Positions 11,701 through 23,245 are shown, numbered from the stretch's first letter. The stretch is 64,000 bases of DNA from Sinotaia quadrata (GCA_028829895.1 CM054179.1:48059891-48123890), one strand, 5' to 3'. Translations and numbers: made by a program. Notes: generated from the sequence alone by a model not told the origin.

Positions 11701-11961
11701 AGAAGAATAACACTCTATCACGTTACATTCCTGTCTGATATTTGTAGTAGAATAACACTCTATCACGTTACATTCCTGTCTGATGTTTGTAGTAGAATAA
11801 CACTCTATCACGTTACATTCCTGTCTGATGTTTGTAGTAGAATAACATTCTGTCACGTTACATTCCTGTCTGATATTTGTAGTAGAATAACACTATCACG
11901 TTACATTCCTGTCTGATGTTTGTAGTAGAATAACATTCTGTCACGTTACATTCCTGTCTGA
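11701..11961. repeat. 45-bp minisatellite, about 6 copies
   Basis: The unit contains AGAATAACACTCTATCACGT followed by TACATTCCTGTCTGATG. Copies differ by ATTCTG/CTCTAT swaps and one 3-bp deletion near 11893. The plus-strand open frame is read-through of the 15-codon unit. Confidence 0.96.
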
Positions 11962-12021
11962 TGAATGAAAACTTCTAGACTGGAAACGTTCTAGGAATCT
12001 AGGTGCTCACCAAACTCTTTG

Positions 12022-12152
12022 TGTAGCTAATTCTGATAACGGGCATATACTCAAGAATATTTGTAGCTAATTCTGATAACGGGCATATACTCAAGAATAT
12101 TTGTAGCTAATTCTGATAACGGGCATATATGCTCATGAATATTTGTAGCTAC
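12022..12152. repeat. 40-bp minisatellite, 3 copies
   Basis: Copies contain GTAGCTAATTCTGATAACGG and CATATACTCAAGAATATTT. The third copy has an ATATGCTCATG variant. Confidence 0.95.
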
Positions 12153-12254
12153 ATGACTTACATTTTCACTGAATCTAACAAAAGTGCGTGAAACTGCATT
12201 TTAATTCCTTTGGCAGATATTTTAATTTCTTTATCAAGCATTTTGAACGTAACA

Positions 12255-12790
12255 GGGGCAAATTGAAGGCAAAGGATATAGCACACTTTACATTAACTTA
12301 CCTGTGTGAACTACCTTTGAACACAACAGGAACAAATTAGAAGTGGTAAAGGACTTAACACACTTTACATTAACTTACCTGTGTGAACTACATTTGAACA
12401 CAACAGGAACAAATTAGAAGTGGTAAAGGACTTTGCACACTTTACATTAATTTACCTGTGTGAACTACATTTGAACATAACAGGAACAAATTAGAAGTGG
12501 TAAAGGACTTAACACACTTTGCATTAACTTACCTGTATGAACATAACAGGTAAAAATTTAAAGTAAAAGGCATAACACACTTTACATTAACTTACCTGTA
12601 TGAACAACCTTTGAACATAATAGGTAAAAATTTAAAGTAAAAGGCATAACACACTTCACATTAACTTACCTGTATGAACAACCTTTGAACATAACAGGTA
12701 AAAATTGAAAGTAAAAGACATAGCACACTTTACATTAACTTACATGTATGATCAACCTTTCATGATTTCAAACGTAACAGGGTCAAATAA
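12255..12790. repeat. Variable 54-80 bp minisatellite, about 7 copies
   Basis: Each copy has CACACTTTACATTAACTTAC, then CCTGTGTGAAC or CCTGTATGAAC, then an ACATAACAGG-like word. The first four copies are about 78 bp and the later ones lose an internal block, so the array has two length classes. Confidence 0.92.
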
Positions 12791-13190
12791 GAAGTAATAA
12801 AGCAGCGCCCGCTCTTGCCAATATTGTACAGTCAGTCGGGGACTGCTATTCTTGTTCTTCATATGATCACTGATTTAGTCCAGTCGATCTTGGTCATGAA
12901 GCAAATTTGCGGAATTTACACTTGGAGTCCTGTCGAGCCTCATCCATGACGCAAATTCGATGTTAAAGAACACCCAATCTTGTCTAGTGTGAACGTGACC
13001 ATAATACCGGCCAATCCAGCATGCTGTTCGAATTACCATTTGTTCTCAGTCACTGCAACAAGCAGACAATATGTCACAAGCAGACATTCATTTATCTTAA
13101 TGTTTTACTGTCATTACACCGTACGTTGAGCCTTCACCTTCCCTAGGTTAAAATTTCGACAGTGAAACTCTGAAGACTTCGGCGCGTGTG
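12791..13190. other. Unique sequence with a faint two-copy repeat
   Basis: Around 12875-12965, AGTCCAGTCGATCTTGGTCATGA and AGTCCTGTCGAGCCTCAT-like blocks recur, each followed by CGCAAATTCG or GCAAATTTGCG. No gene is seen. Confidence 0.4.
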
Positions 13191-13193
13191 CGT

Positions 13194-13333
13194 GCGTGTG
13201 TGTGTGTATGTGGGAGATGGAGGGGTCGTAAGCGTATGTTCAGCCTTAACAAAGTGTGTGAAGATTTCGATAATGATACCCTGAATCGTTCTGTACGTAT
13301 GTGTGCGTGTGCGTGCATTTATACATATGTGTC

Positions 13334-13390
<57 letters not shown>
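13194..13390. repeat. Interrupted (GT)n microsatellite
   Basis: GT-rich runs occur at 13194-13208, 13299-13313 and mainly 13336-13389. The 90-codon frame over them is an artefact. Confidence 0.93.
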
Positions 13391-13559
13391 ATATATGTGT
13401 ATATTTCTTTATGAATTGGTAAATAGGTATATAGCAGAGCAGTTTATATCAGATTCTTGATTATCAATAGCCATAATACATCAGCGAATAAAATATACAC
13501 CAATTTGCTCTGTTATGGTACTTCGCGATTTATATTCGCTGTATGTGTCTGCAATTTCG

Positions 13560-13890
13560 CACCAGCGCCTTTCCTCAAGCATCAGAGAGGGAAAATTGGA
13601 GTGCCCTGTAAAGAGTATTAACAACACCTCTAACAGTTTTACCCCTCGGGGTCTGTCTGACCTATGAAATAGGGTCGCGCTCCAGGGTCATTTCAGGGTG
13701 AGCGGCTGTGGTCAGAAGTGCAGAGGTTCTGCCTGGCATTGGGGGTTTCTTCTAAGGAACCTAATTGGCTTTTGCTGGACTCTCAGGCACCGAGCAACCA
13801 TCCATGCATGCTGACAAAAGTTGAATTACCTCCCTTTCCTACGTTCCGTTTTGAATGTAGATGCAAATAAAAACTAGTTAATTCTTCAGA
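13560..13890. promoter_or_regulatory. Candidate cis-regulatory island with octamer
   Basis: This is a non-repetitive, GC-balanced block between repeats. It carries a perfect POU octamer ATGCAAAT at 13861-13868, CATCCATGCATGC near 13800 and several homeodomain-type words. It has no useful open frame. Regulatory role is inferred from composition and motifs only. Confidence 0.25.
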
Positions 13891-14111
13891 AAGAAAGTTT
13901 TGAGTGTGTTATATTGTTGGGTTGTTTCTGTAGTCAGTATTTATCTGTCTCTTTCTGTACGCTCTACTTCTCATCACTCTCTGTCCGTCTATCTCATTCC
14001 ATTCAATATCTATCTCAGTAATCGTGTCCTTCAGTCTTCTAACTACCCTCTTACAGTCTCTCTATCAGTTATCTAGTATATATTGGCTGCGTACAATCTA
14101 TATACCTCCAA

Positions 14112-14285
14112 ATGAATAGAGTTAGGAATACTCTGCCCTTAATCAAGGCCACTACAATGAATGCAGATAGCAACTCTTTGCCGTTAATCAAGGCCACTAC
14201 AATAAATGTAGTTAGCAGCACTCAGTCCTAAATCACGGCTACTACAACTACTACAATCAATGTAGACAATGTGATGCTAACGCCA
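14112..14285 (+). repeat. 45-bp minisatellite, left inverted array
   Basis: AATCAAGGCCACTACAAT-type units start at 14141, 14186 and 14231, with a partial unit before them. Each continues into GAATGCAGATAGCA-like sequence. The reverse complement reappears at 16205-16352. Confidence 0.93.
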
Positions 14286-14349
14286 CCTAGATAACCTGAA
14301 TGTAAATAACTGTATATACAAAGTGTGGCTGAGAGGACTAACTCCAGCG

Positions 14350-14625
14350 AGTTGGACCTGACTTAGACATGTTGAATTTTAGTATCGCCATCAGACATTG
14401 AAAGGTAGGAACATCCTCATTCAAATTGAAATGTTGGAACACCATCAAATATATTGAATTGTAGGAGCGCCATCGTACACTTTGAATTGTAGGAACACCC
14501 TCATACAGAGTGAAATATAGGAACACAATTAGGCATACTGAAACGTAGAAACCCAATCACACATATTAAAATGTAGGAATGATCAGACATACTGAACTGT
14601 TGGAACGCTAGGTTGAAATATCATA
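14350..14625. repeat. Degenerate 27-34 bp minisatellite, about 9 copies
   Basis: The recurring word is TGAATTGTAGGAACACC, followed by a TCATACAT-like segment. Copies vary widely. The minus-strand 72-codon frame is repeat read-through. Confidence 0.88.
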
Positions 14626-14629
14626 TGTG

Positions 14630-16200
14630 GATATTTAATAATATTCGTTTCCTATTTTTATTTCTATGGAGAAGTGTCTATATAGGTTCAGAAAAATTAC
14701 TGTAGTGTCATAAATATATGAATTTTTGGTAAAATATATTACTGTGCTCTTAAATTGTGGACATATTTCTTTTACGCTCTAAATGCCAGTGATTTGTTTT
14801 TTTAATTGTAGACTTCAGTAATGTGCACAATTGTGAATAAATATCAAATTCTATACGTTCACTGTATTGTAGGGTTATATGTTTTAATGTTGCGTATCCA
14901 TCAATGTTTTGCTCTTGAACAAATTTCTAGCGATGGCCGTCCATGAGACAGTTAACATTGTTAAAAATCTTTTAGTTTTTTTATCTGTTTGTTTTTGTAC
15001 GGTTGGTTAGTTGTTCTTTTTGTTCATACATTTTTTCGTTTATTTATTCGTTCATTTGTTGAGTTTCTTTGATTTCCTGGGATTTCTATTTTGTTTAACT
15101 TTTTCTCTTTCGTTTTGTTTATAATTTGTTTCCGATTTTCCTTCTTAATGGCTTGTTGTTTTTCTGAAAAATAGCACACGCATGCGAGTCTAAGCCGCAA
15201 ACATAAAAAGTTTCACTTCTTGAAATCTTTCATTCTGTCACTATTCCAAAACACTTCAATATTTTTACTTTTATTATTTAAAAGAAACCCGATCATACTT
15301 TCCAAAAGAACCATCTCCCCCCCCCCCAGGCCGTTAACCACGTATGTTCTATGTGAATAAACAACCAAACAGTCCGCAATATGCTTGCAGTATGAAAGAG
15401 TATTTCAATAGCTGGCTGTTTTCTTGACATGGCGTTCCATGACGAACACAACTTGTGCAGCAATGGCGTAATACAAGAATAACATCCGAAACTGCCATTG
15501 CAGACCGTTGGACATCAGCTGACATACAGCCTTTCGTCACGGGTATAGACCACAGGCTTTCAGTTGAGAAAATGTTTTCGACGAAACAATATGCGTCTCA
15601 GAAAACTAGAAGCAGGCGGGATCATTCTCTAGAAGGAAGAAAAATATCAAGACTCTGGCCTTTGTTTATTTAGAGTTATCTCATATACGTCTTTGAAAGA
15701 GGCTTAATTATCTCCCCGAGTTTTCGACTACAAAAGGTCATTGTGTGCTGTCAGAAATTCTGCAGAAGTGAAGAAAAGGAGGGGGGGGGGGCACTATCTG
15801 AAGTTTTTTCCTGCACTGTGGTACATTTTTGGTCAAGGCTATTTTTGTCTAGTAACACTGCCCACACACACCAGAAAATATTACATCTTTGCCTGATTTG
15901 TTCGCAAATGGGGGTGTTACAGATAAAATGAAAGAGAATATTACATGAAAATTTCAACTTTATGCAATCGACTGACATTACTCATTCAAGACGTTATAAT
16001 GTAGAAGAAACATTATCGGAAACGTCATAGTGTGGAATTAAGATTGCTAATATTCATACAGCAAATAATAATGTTTGCATAGTAGGCCTACAATTATGTT
16101 CACACATGTAAATCTTAGTAATTCATATAAATACATTAAGAAATGTTCAGATTTTATAACACCTACATTGCACATCAACGTGTGTGTGTTAGGTCTTGAT
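14630..16200. other. Unique sequence with C- and G-homopolymers
   Basis: A pyrimidine/T-rich stretch covers 14960-15160. A C run lies at about 15318-15328 and a G run at about 15781-15791. Frames of 60-75 codons are present but none is recognised. Confidence 0.45.
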
Positions 16201-16204
16201 TATT

Positions 16205-16352
16205 ACTACTGCTATCTACATTCATTGTAGTGGCCTGGACTAAGGCAGAGTTCTGCTATCTACATTCATTGTAGTGGCCTGGAGTAAGGCAGAGTTCTTG
16301 ACTCTATATTCATTGTAGTGGCCTTGATTACATATAGAGAGTTGCTATCTGT
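16205..16352 (-). repeat. 45-bp minisatellite, right inverted array
   Basis: Units start at 16211, 16255 and 16300 with a partial fourth. The plus strand reads GCTATCTACATTCATTGTAG then TGGCCTGGA, the reverse complement of the family at 14.1-14.3 kb. Confidence 0.93.
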
Positions 16353-16427
16353 GGCAGAGAAAATTTACCTATCCCTATTTTTAAACTTAATTGTTTTATT
16401 GTTAAATTTATATATTGTTAAATTTAG

Positions 16428-16757
16428 TCTCCCATTACTCCTAGTGGAGTTTAAAATGTAGGCTAAGGGTTGATGGATAGTTTGAACGGTAAACGTCCGA
16501 TCATACAAATACGCTTGGAATTTCTTAATTCCTCATACGATAGTGAGGCATTCCTTCTCTGAGGTAGAATAATTTTGTTCGGCATGGTTTAAACGCCTAC
16601 TAGCATACGCTATTGGCTGAATTATGTTGTCCTGCATCAATATCACTACTAATCCCTTATTACTGACATCGTTTCTCTGTATGAATTCTTTACTGAAATC
16701 GGGTAAGTGTAGCATTGGTTGCCGAGCTAGACTCTATTTTAGGGTATCAAAAGAAAA
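16428..16757 (-). pseudogene. Ty3/Gypsy RT-RNase H remnant
   Basis: Read on the minus strand, this gives the junction between the end of the reverse transcriptase and the start of RNase H of a Ty3/Gypsy LTR retrotransposon polyprotein, an enzyme region that copies element RNA into DNA. Visible motifs in order are FDTLK, LPDFSKEF, PIAYASRRLN, EKECLTIV, IKKFQAYLY and HQPLAY. At the family's usual catalytic D-A-S position the sequence reads DVS. Two in-frame stops break it, one after FDTLK (TAG) and one after ECLTIV (TGA, where the family normally has tryptophan). Homology ends in AT-rich DNA at both sides, and no LTR, integrase or gag is seen. It is a dead fragment lying 76 bases outside the right inverted array. 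Confidence 0.9.
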
Positions 16758-16759
16758 AT

Positions 16760-17486
16760 AAATAAATGAAACTTACAAAATTTACAATTAGATTTTTAGT
16801 AAACTTGATTACATAAAAATCATTTGATCATTCTTTCCACATTAAGAGTTTTAGTTTACACAAGTATTTTATAACTTTTCCAGACATACCTTCCTGCTCT
16901 TGACCAAATCAAACCAGCAAAAATTCGGGACTTATTTTCTCTGAAAGTGACGTACTAGAGCTCAGACTGACTGTATATACTATCAGGTTTAATTATGCGG
17001 ACAGTCTGACGAACTGTTGGGGCATGAGCTGCCATAGCTGACAATGATGATGAAAAGATAAGTGGGCGTCTCATAATTAATCTCTCAGATCAGAAACTTG
17101 TGTCACGATCCGTACAGAAAAGGTAGTCCTACTGACCTTCGTATCGAATTTATTGATGTGTGGAATTACCTTTTTGTTAATTTGTTAAATTTATTAAATA
17201 CTTATTTTTGTTATCCAATTAACAGAAGTTGACTAATTATTAGCAAGGGAGGACATAATGAGAACTGGGCTGTGGGGCTGAGCAAAAGTGGATGTTTGGA
17301 TACTTAATTAGTCATTATTGGATATTGTGCCTAGTTCACTCATTATTACACAGATTCATCTGACACTGCAATTAATGTATAAAATTAAGAGAATTAATTA
17401 AGGAGACTGAAGGTAGAGTCTGGCAACCAGTCTGTCATCAGCATAGGTGAATGTTAGAATTAACAACCTTTAAATCCTCATGCTAA
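16760..17486. other. Unique AT-rich sequence
   Basis: No repeat array or ORF of note. Confidence 0.5.
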
Positions 17487-17655
17487 GACAGGGTCTCTAA
17501 ATAAACACTGGTATGTAACATACACTATCATTGGTCACTTTGACAGGGTCTCTAAATAAACACTGGTATGTAACATACACTATCATTGGTCACTTTGACA
17601 GGGTCTCTAAATAAACACTGGTATGTAACATACACTATCATTGGTCACTTTGAAT
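17487..17655. repeat. 55-bp minisatellite, 3 copies
   Basis: Near-identical copies start at 17487, 17542 and 17597 with GACAGGGTCTCTAAATAAAC, then TATGTAACATACACTATCAT. The inner GTATGTAACATAC is an inverted repeat. Confidence 0.96.
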
Positions 17656-17699
17656 AGGATGACCTCCGTCACGCCCTCAGTCTGCTTTGATTCGCAATC

Positions 17700-18112
17700 T
17701 TCACTGGAAGTCTGCTCTGATTATGATCAATGTTCTCAGTGTGTTCTAATTAATGATCAATTCTGTAAGTGCGTTCTAATTCGCGATCAATGCTGTAAGT
17801 GTGTTCTTATTCGCGATCAATGCTGTAAGTGTGTTCTAATTCATGAGCAATTCTGTGTGTTCTAATTCGCGATCAATGCTGTAAGTGTGTTCTAATTCAT
17901 GATCAATTCTGTAAGTGTGTTCTAATTCATGATCAATTCTGTAAGTGTGTTCTAATTCGCGATCAATGTTGTAAGTGTGTTTTAATTCGCGATCAATGTT
18001 GTAAGTGTGTTTTAATTCGCGATCAATGTTGTAAGTGTGTTCTAATTCGCGATCAATGCTGTAAGCGTGTTCTAATTCGCGATCAATGCTGTAAGTATGT
18101 TCTAATTTGTGT
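17700..18112. repeat. 30-bp minisatellite, about 13 copies
   Basis: The unit is GTGTTCTAATTCGCGATCAA plus TGCTGTAAGT. TCGCGATC and TCATGATC variants occur in blocks, and one copy near 17855 is shortened. The left end is more diverged. Confidence 0.96.
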
Positions 18113-18224
18113 TCAGAGGTGGGGCATATTCGTCTTTCATTATAAACTGTGAATGGTTTCTGCTCGGTGTTCCTAAAGTGATGAATATATCGAGTTGGTG
18201 AATTTCGTTATTTCTCTTTAGTGA

Positions 18225-18500
18225 CCTCTATTAATAATTGTAGTAATTCTTGCTATTATTAAAACATTTGCGAATCAAAGCAGTATTTCTTTCCTTGCTA
18301 CAATTATATTATTTGTGAATCCAGGTAGAATTTCTTGCTATCATTTAAATATTTATCAATCAATGTAATATTTACATATTATTTTTTTAATTTATCAATT
18401 ATTTTGCTCTAATTTGTAAATCAAAGTAGTATTTCTTGTTTGCTATAAATAAATAATCTATCAATCAATGTAATATTTCTTGCTCTATTTAAATCATTTG
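18225..18500. repeat. Degenerate AT-rich repeat, 5-6 copies
   Basis: The words TATCAATCAATGTAATATTT and GTATTTCTTGCT recur at roughly 55-bp spacing with much divergence. Confidence 0.75.
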
Positions 18501-19854
18501 TGGAAAGTTCATTAGTAATTAGGGATTTTTTTCTTAGCTACACTGAATAGAAATATAATTAAAATTCAACGGTCAATTTAAAGAAATTATTTGCTTAGAA
18601 ATTAAATGTAATCTATATTTTTAGTATTATATTAGTAGTTGTAGAATTAGTATCATTATCATCATTTGACTTCTTTTTTTTTTTTTTTTTAAAGGAAATC
18701 CATCTATCAGTCATTCTTTCTACTCCTGTCTACCAAACGGTTTTCATTCTGTCAGTCATTCCTTCTTTATTCTAATCGCTTTAAAACGTTTAATTGATAT
18801 AATTTCTTTGTAGGATATTTTCTTAAACTGTTTGATATACTTTAACTCACTTTGGGAGATTATAGAACGCTGGCTCAGAGCTTGCAGCTTAGCCGGGGAG
18901 AGGTTTGGGGAGGACGGGAGTCAGGACAAGCAGTCAGTTATATTTTAGCAAGTGCGTTAAATATATAACTTTTCCCCAGATATTTAAACAGTGCTAGTCT
19001 GGACGTGCTTAGAAAGGATTTTCCTCTTCCGAGAATCCTCAACTCTTGCTTTTATCTGCCAAAAACCGGAATGCAAGAACTCTGGCTTTGGTTGACAGAG
19101 GCACATTTTTGGAGTACACTCCCCTTGAAGACCTTCCTGGGCTTAGTGACCCTCATGAAGAGAAATTTCAGTGGCGATTTGGAAGGTAATTGGCGAGCAA
19201 ATTAGGTGCAGGTTTGTACTGCGTTGGCAGCCTCCCCTTTCCTTTCTCTGACGGATCTTCAAGACTATCGAGTTGAGTTTGCTGTCGACCCGACCCCAGA
19301 CAGTGTCGACCTTTGAACTTCGCAGGTGGCTTCAGTCTTGCTGAGACTGGGACAAAGGTGGGGGTAGAAAAGTTGGTGTCAGGTGATAGTTGTTTTTCGT
19401 GTGCGAGTAGTCCTCCCTCATCCTTATCTGTGGTTTTGTAGGGTTTACTGATTAATGAACTTACTTGACCTCCCTCCGGCTGAGGGTTTTGCAACCTCTT
19501 CACGACTGTCGCACACGAACGAATGAGGTTCGTAGGCATGCGCGGGTATTTGAAAAATTTGCGCCTTAATTAATTTCGTTCGAAAGATGGAGGTCGTCAG
19601 GTTTCTTCTATCAGTTCAAATTCATTTACAGGAGTGTTCCTGCAATATATTCTTGGCAAAGTTCGATCACCTGTGAAGAAAGACAACTTTGCATCTCGAA
19701 ATATTTTGCTAGATGGTCATTATCCATTATTTTCTTTTTTAAAACTGTACGTGGAAATGTTACAATAATAAAATATTGAGTATTTAACAATTACTTTGCT
19801 AACTGATCGAATGTCTTCTGCTATATAATTATTTTTTTTTGCTTTCAGAAATGT
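18501..19854. other. Unique sequence; GC-richer block at 18.85-19.55 kb
   Basis: AT-rich DNA with a T run near 18674 leads into a GC-richer block. A 123-codon minus-strand frame (19168-19539) and a 66-codon plus-strand frame (19005-19205) lie in that block. The longer one is polar and proline/lysine-rich with no domain I recognise. With no splice or transcript support I do not call a gene. Confidence 0.4.
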
Positions 19855-20034
19855 GTATGGGGGTCTGTTAGTGTCATTTATTAAAACAATTATAACGTAT
19901 TACTAGTCACTTATACCTGCGTGAATTATACTTCGTTACTCTTTGTATGGGGGTCTGTTAGTGTCATTTATTAAAATAATTATATTACTAGCCATTTATA
20001 CCTACGTGAATTATACTTCGTTACTCTTTAGATT
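19855..20034. repeat. 90-bp direct duplication, 2 copies
   Basis: GTATGGGGGTCTGTTAGTGT starts at 19855 and 19945. The copies are near-identical apart from an 8-base deletion in the second near 19985 and scattered changes. Confidence 0.93.
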
Positions 20035-20095
20035 CTTTCATTGTTACTCAAAGATCGCTTGACAAGTAAGAGTATGCAGCAAGAATCCTAAGTGG

Positions 20096-20098
<3 letters not shown>

Positions 20099-20162
<64 letters not shown>
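20099..20162. repeat. (GT)n microsatellite
   Basis: A pure GT run of about 31 units. Overlapping VCVC/THTH frames on both strands are artefacts. Confidence 0.98.
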
Positions 20163-20164
<2 letters not shown>

Positions 20165-20641
20165 ATATTTCCAATTTTCTCTGTCACCTTCTTTCTTTCG
20201 TCAGTTTTACTTCTTTCTTTTCTCTTTCTTTTATTTCTTTCTTTACTATGTATACATATAATTTTGCACACATACACACGCACGCGCGTACATCTTTTAA
20301 ATCGAAATGAGAACGCATAACATTGTACACAGTTAGCGAGTATATGATCCCCTTGAAAGCACGAAATGAGAACATTTCGCGATACCCTGCCAGCACATAA
20401 TCCACCATTACCACCACCACCACTACCACCTTACAGCCCGGGGTGAAAATTTGAAGATTTCAATACAAAATGCCTGTCCCTCACAGCTGAACAGAATTAA
20501 ACAAACCGACCCCACTGCTAGAGAAATCGGTTCTGATGTGACTAGAATCCTCGCAGACTCAGTAGATCGCATAGTTGGTTTAGTGGCATATTATCGGGCC
20601 GCAAACGTCATGTTGCACTGGTGGCATAAGCATTAACTGAA
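20163..20641. other. Unique sequence with CT-rich and CCA patches
   Basis: A TTTC-rich tract (20188-20245) and an (ACC)n patch near 20402-20428 flank otherwise plain sequence. Confidence 0.5.
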
Positions 20642-21005
20642 TAATATTAATGTGACAAAAAGGTTTATTGGGAGGTATTAAGTAAATAATACCAGTTTGG
20701 AAAGAAAGATTCATTGGTATTAAGTAATACTGGTTTGACAGAAAGGTTCATTGCAAGGTATTAAGTAAATAATTTCGAAAGAAAACCTTCTTTGATTGGT
20801 ATTAAGTAAATAATGCTCATTTGAAAAAAACGTTATTGGGAGATATTATGTAAGTAATACCAGTTTGAAAATAAAATGTTCATTTGGTGATTTTAAGTAA
20901 ATAATACTAATTTTTGAAAAGAAAATATTCATTGGGAGGTATATAGTAAAAATATAAAAAATATAATAACTTGACAGAAATGTTCATTGGGATGTATTCA
21001 AGTAG
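20642..21005. repeat. Degenerate 50-62 bp minisatellite, 6-7 copies
   Basis: The units share GGTATTAAGTAAATAAT, an ACCAGTTTGAAA-like word, then AAAGGTTCATTG. Divergence is strong and copy lengths vary. Confidence 0.88.
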
Positions 21006-21508
21006 AAACCGGAGCTGCATTTAATAATTAGCAATTATTCTAAAAATACTTTCGGACAGGTCAAAGGCTAACAGAAAAGAAACGTCATCGAGAAATTTTG
21101 TGTTATTGCTCTAATCTTTCGCCGTGAAATTTTATTGACGTAAATCTGACAAGAGATCAAACAGCACTGGCTTTCTAAAGTAAAACATAATTAAATTATC
21201 ATTGAAATAAATACTATTTTACTTGAATAAAATAAAAACAAACATCCACGATGTTATTGCTTCATGGCTTTCTCTATTATTCTCTCTGTGAAACACACAT
21301 TCAGACAGATACACATACTCACGTTCTCTCGCACGAAAACATAAAATATATAATACAAAGAATTAAAAGGTATTTAAAGACTTCTGAAATTTAATATGTT
21401 TTTTTTTTTTACTTTACATCACAAAAATTAGCCTACTCTGTTTGGCTCTTCCTTTCCTCGCATCTCTCATTTTTATGCCACTCGCTAGTCAGAAATCATG
21501 TCGACATT
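21006..21508. other. Unique AT-rich sequence
   Basis: No gene or array is seen. A T run lies near 21400. Confidence 0.5.
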
Positions 21509-21509
21509 A

Positions 21510-22040
21510 TGTGCCCAGAGCTCACTTTGTATTGTGTCCAGAGCTCGCTTTGTATTGTGTCCAGAGCTCACTTTGTATTGTGCCCAGAGCTCACTTTGTA
21601 TTGTGTCCAGAGCTCACTTTGTATTGTGTCCAGAGCTCACTTTGTATTGTGTCCAGATTTAACATTGTATTGTGTCCAGAGCTCGCTTTGTATTGTGTCC
21701 AGAGCTCACTTTGTATTGTGTCCAGAGCTCATTCTGTATTGTGTCCAGATTTCACTTTGTATTGTGTCCAGAGCTCACTTTGTATTGTGCCCAGAGTTCA
21801 CTTTGTATTGTGTCGAGAGTTCACTTTGTATTGTGTCCAGAGTTCACTTTGTATTGTGTCCAGAGTTCACTTTGTATTGTGTCCAGAGCTCACTTTGTAT
21901 TGTGTCCGAGTTCACTTTGTATTGTGTCCAGAGCTCACTTTGTACTGCATGCAGTGCTCACTTTGTATGTTGTCCAAAGCTCACTTTGTATATTGTCCAG
22001 AGCTCACTTTGTATGTTACCCAGAGCTCTCGTTTTATGTT
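21510..22040. repeat. 23-bp minisatellite, about 23 copies
   Basis: The unit is CAGAGCTCACTTTGTATTGT plus GTC. GAGCTC alternates with GAGTTC in blocks, and the last four copies drift to TGTATGTTGTC. The unit is not a multiple of 3, so all three plus frames stay open for over 100 codons. That is an artefact. Confidence 0.97.
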
Positions 22041-22313
22041 GTCACAACAAAATCGACTAATTGATCACCCCGCCGTCTAATCCTTACTTCTAGCGATCTT
22101 CGTCTGCAAGGATTTTGAAAAGTCTAACTGCGAAAGTCACCTGCCCTCTCATCCTCATAACCTGGATCTGTGAGTCTGTTTTCAGTGTAATAGCCGGCAT
22201 ATTGTACAATAAATATGGCTTAAAATAAAAATATGTCTGCTGAGCACTACATCACTGAGGGACTAATGACTGAATAATTGTGACAAAAGCATTCTTTCTT
22301 TAAAGAACCAAAA

Positions 22314-22530
22314 GCATGTCATGATGTGATAAGGGACGCTATCTGTGATGTACCATAAGTATTTCATGATGTGACAAGGGACGCTATCTGTGATGTACCA
22401 TAAGCATGTCATGATGTGACAAGGGACGCTATCTGTGATGTACCATAAGCATGTCATGATGTGACAAGGGACGCTATCTGTGTTGTACCATAAGCATGTC
22501 ATGATTGTGACAAAACGACATTATCTTTAA
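22314..22530. repeat. 45-bp minisatellite, 4-5 copies
   Basis: The unit contains CATGTCATGATGTGACAAGG then GACGCTATCTGTGATGTACC. CATGTCATGATG is partly palindromic. Confidence 0.95.
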
Positions 22531-23044
22531 TGTACCACACAACACCAAATTATAAGAAAGGATTTTAAATTTTAAAATGCCATCAGATGAAATAATTGTA
22601 ATAAAGGACCATCAAGTTTTCAGTTCCACAAAAGTGCAATAATTCTGATAATTAGATTTATAATATATACTACCAGAAACTGCAACAAAACTGTGACCGC
22701 AGACTATGAGCTGAAAGTAAATAATGCTGCAATTGTTGTTTTAAAGTACTCTAAGTTTTACGATGAGAAACACTGAATAATTTTTTGTTGAACAATCCAA
22801 TTTAAAATTTAAAAATAATAATGTACTATTTGATTTTCTGCTGAACAAGCCAATTTAAATTTAAAAGATAGTAACAATCATTATAGGATATTCTGTTAGA
22901 TATGTAAATTTTAATAAATGTTAGTAAGTTCTTAAGTGTTTACTTTTCTTTGAATTCCATTTGCATAAAAATAAATCATTAAAACATTATTGGTTAATTG
23001 AATAGATATATATTTCTTTTTACTCTTTAATATACATACTGATT
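22531..23044. other. AT-rich sequence with weak repeats
   Basis: TGAACAATCCAATTTAAA and TGAACAAGCCAATTTAAA recur about 65 bases apart near 22788-22860. Nothing else stands out. Confidence 0.45.
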
Positions 23045-23245
23045 ATACTGTAGGAGAAAACACTGATTAAATCTTTGTCATCTAGAGAGAAAGGAAGATA
23101 CTTAGCATCAACAAAAATACTCTCATAATCTTTGTTGTCTAAAGAGAATAATGATAATAACAACAACAAAAAACTTTCATAATCTTTGTTATCCACAGAG
23201 AAATGACCATACTTTTATAAAAATCACTTACCTAATCCTTATTAT
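23045..23245. repeat. Degenerate 55-60 bp repeat, 3-4 copies
   Basis: The words CATAATCTTTGTTGTC and AGAGAGAAA recur before an ATGATAATAAC or GACCATAC segment. Confidence 0.75.

Larger units (their letters stand above)
14112..16352. mobile_element. Possible foldback-like element bounded by inverted arrays
   Basis: The left edge is a 45-bp tandem array (14112-14285). The right edge (16205-16352) is an array of the same family on the opposite strand. The 1.9-kb interior contains a separate short-unit array and unique DNA without a transposase frame. Foldback transposons have long inverted termini made of tandem repeats, which fits this picture. Two independent insertions of one minisatellite family in opposite orientations would look the same. 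No target duplication was found. Confidence 0.3.

Noticed and set aside
16533..16715. Functional RNase H gene
   Set aside because: The open piece is only the segment after the first stop and up to the second of a broken retrotransposon fragment.
19168..19539. 123-codon minus-strand ORF as a gene
   Set aside because: It has no recognisable domain, promoter or splice context, and one frame of this length in 64 kb of six-frame sequence is not surprising.
21442..22080. Cysteine-rich repeat protein of up to 212 codons
   Set aside because: The 23-bp unit is not a multiple of 3 and all three plus frames are open with shifted versions of the same peptide, so there is no frame selection.
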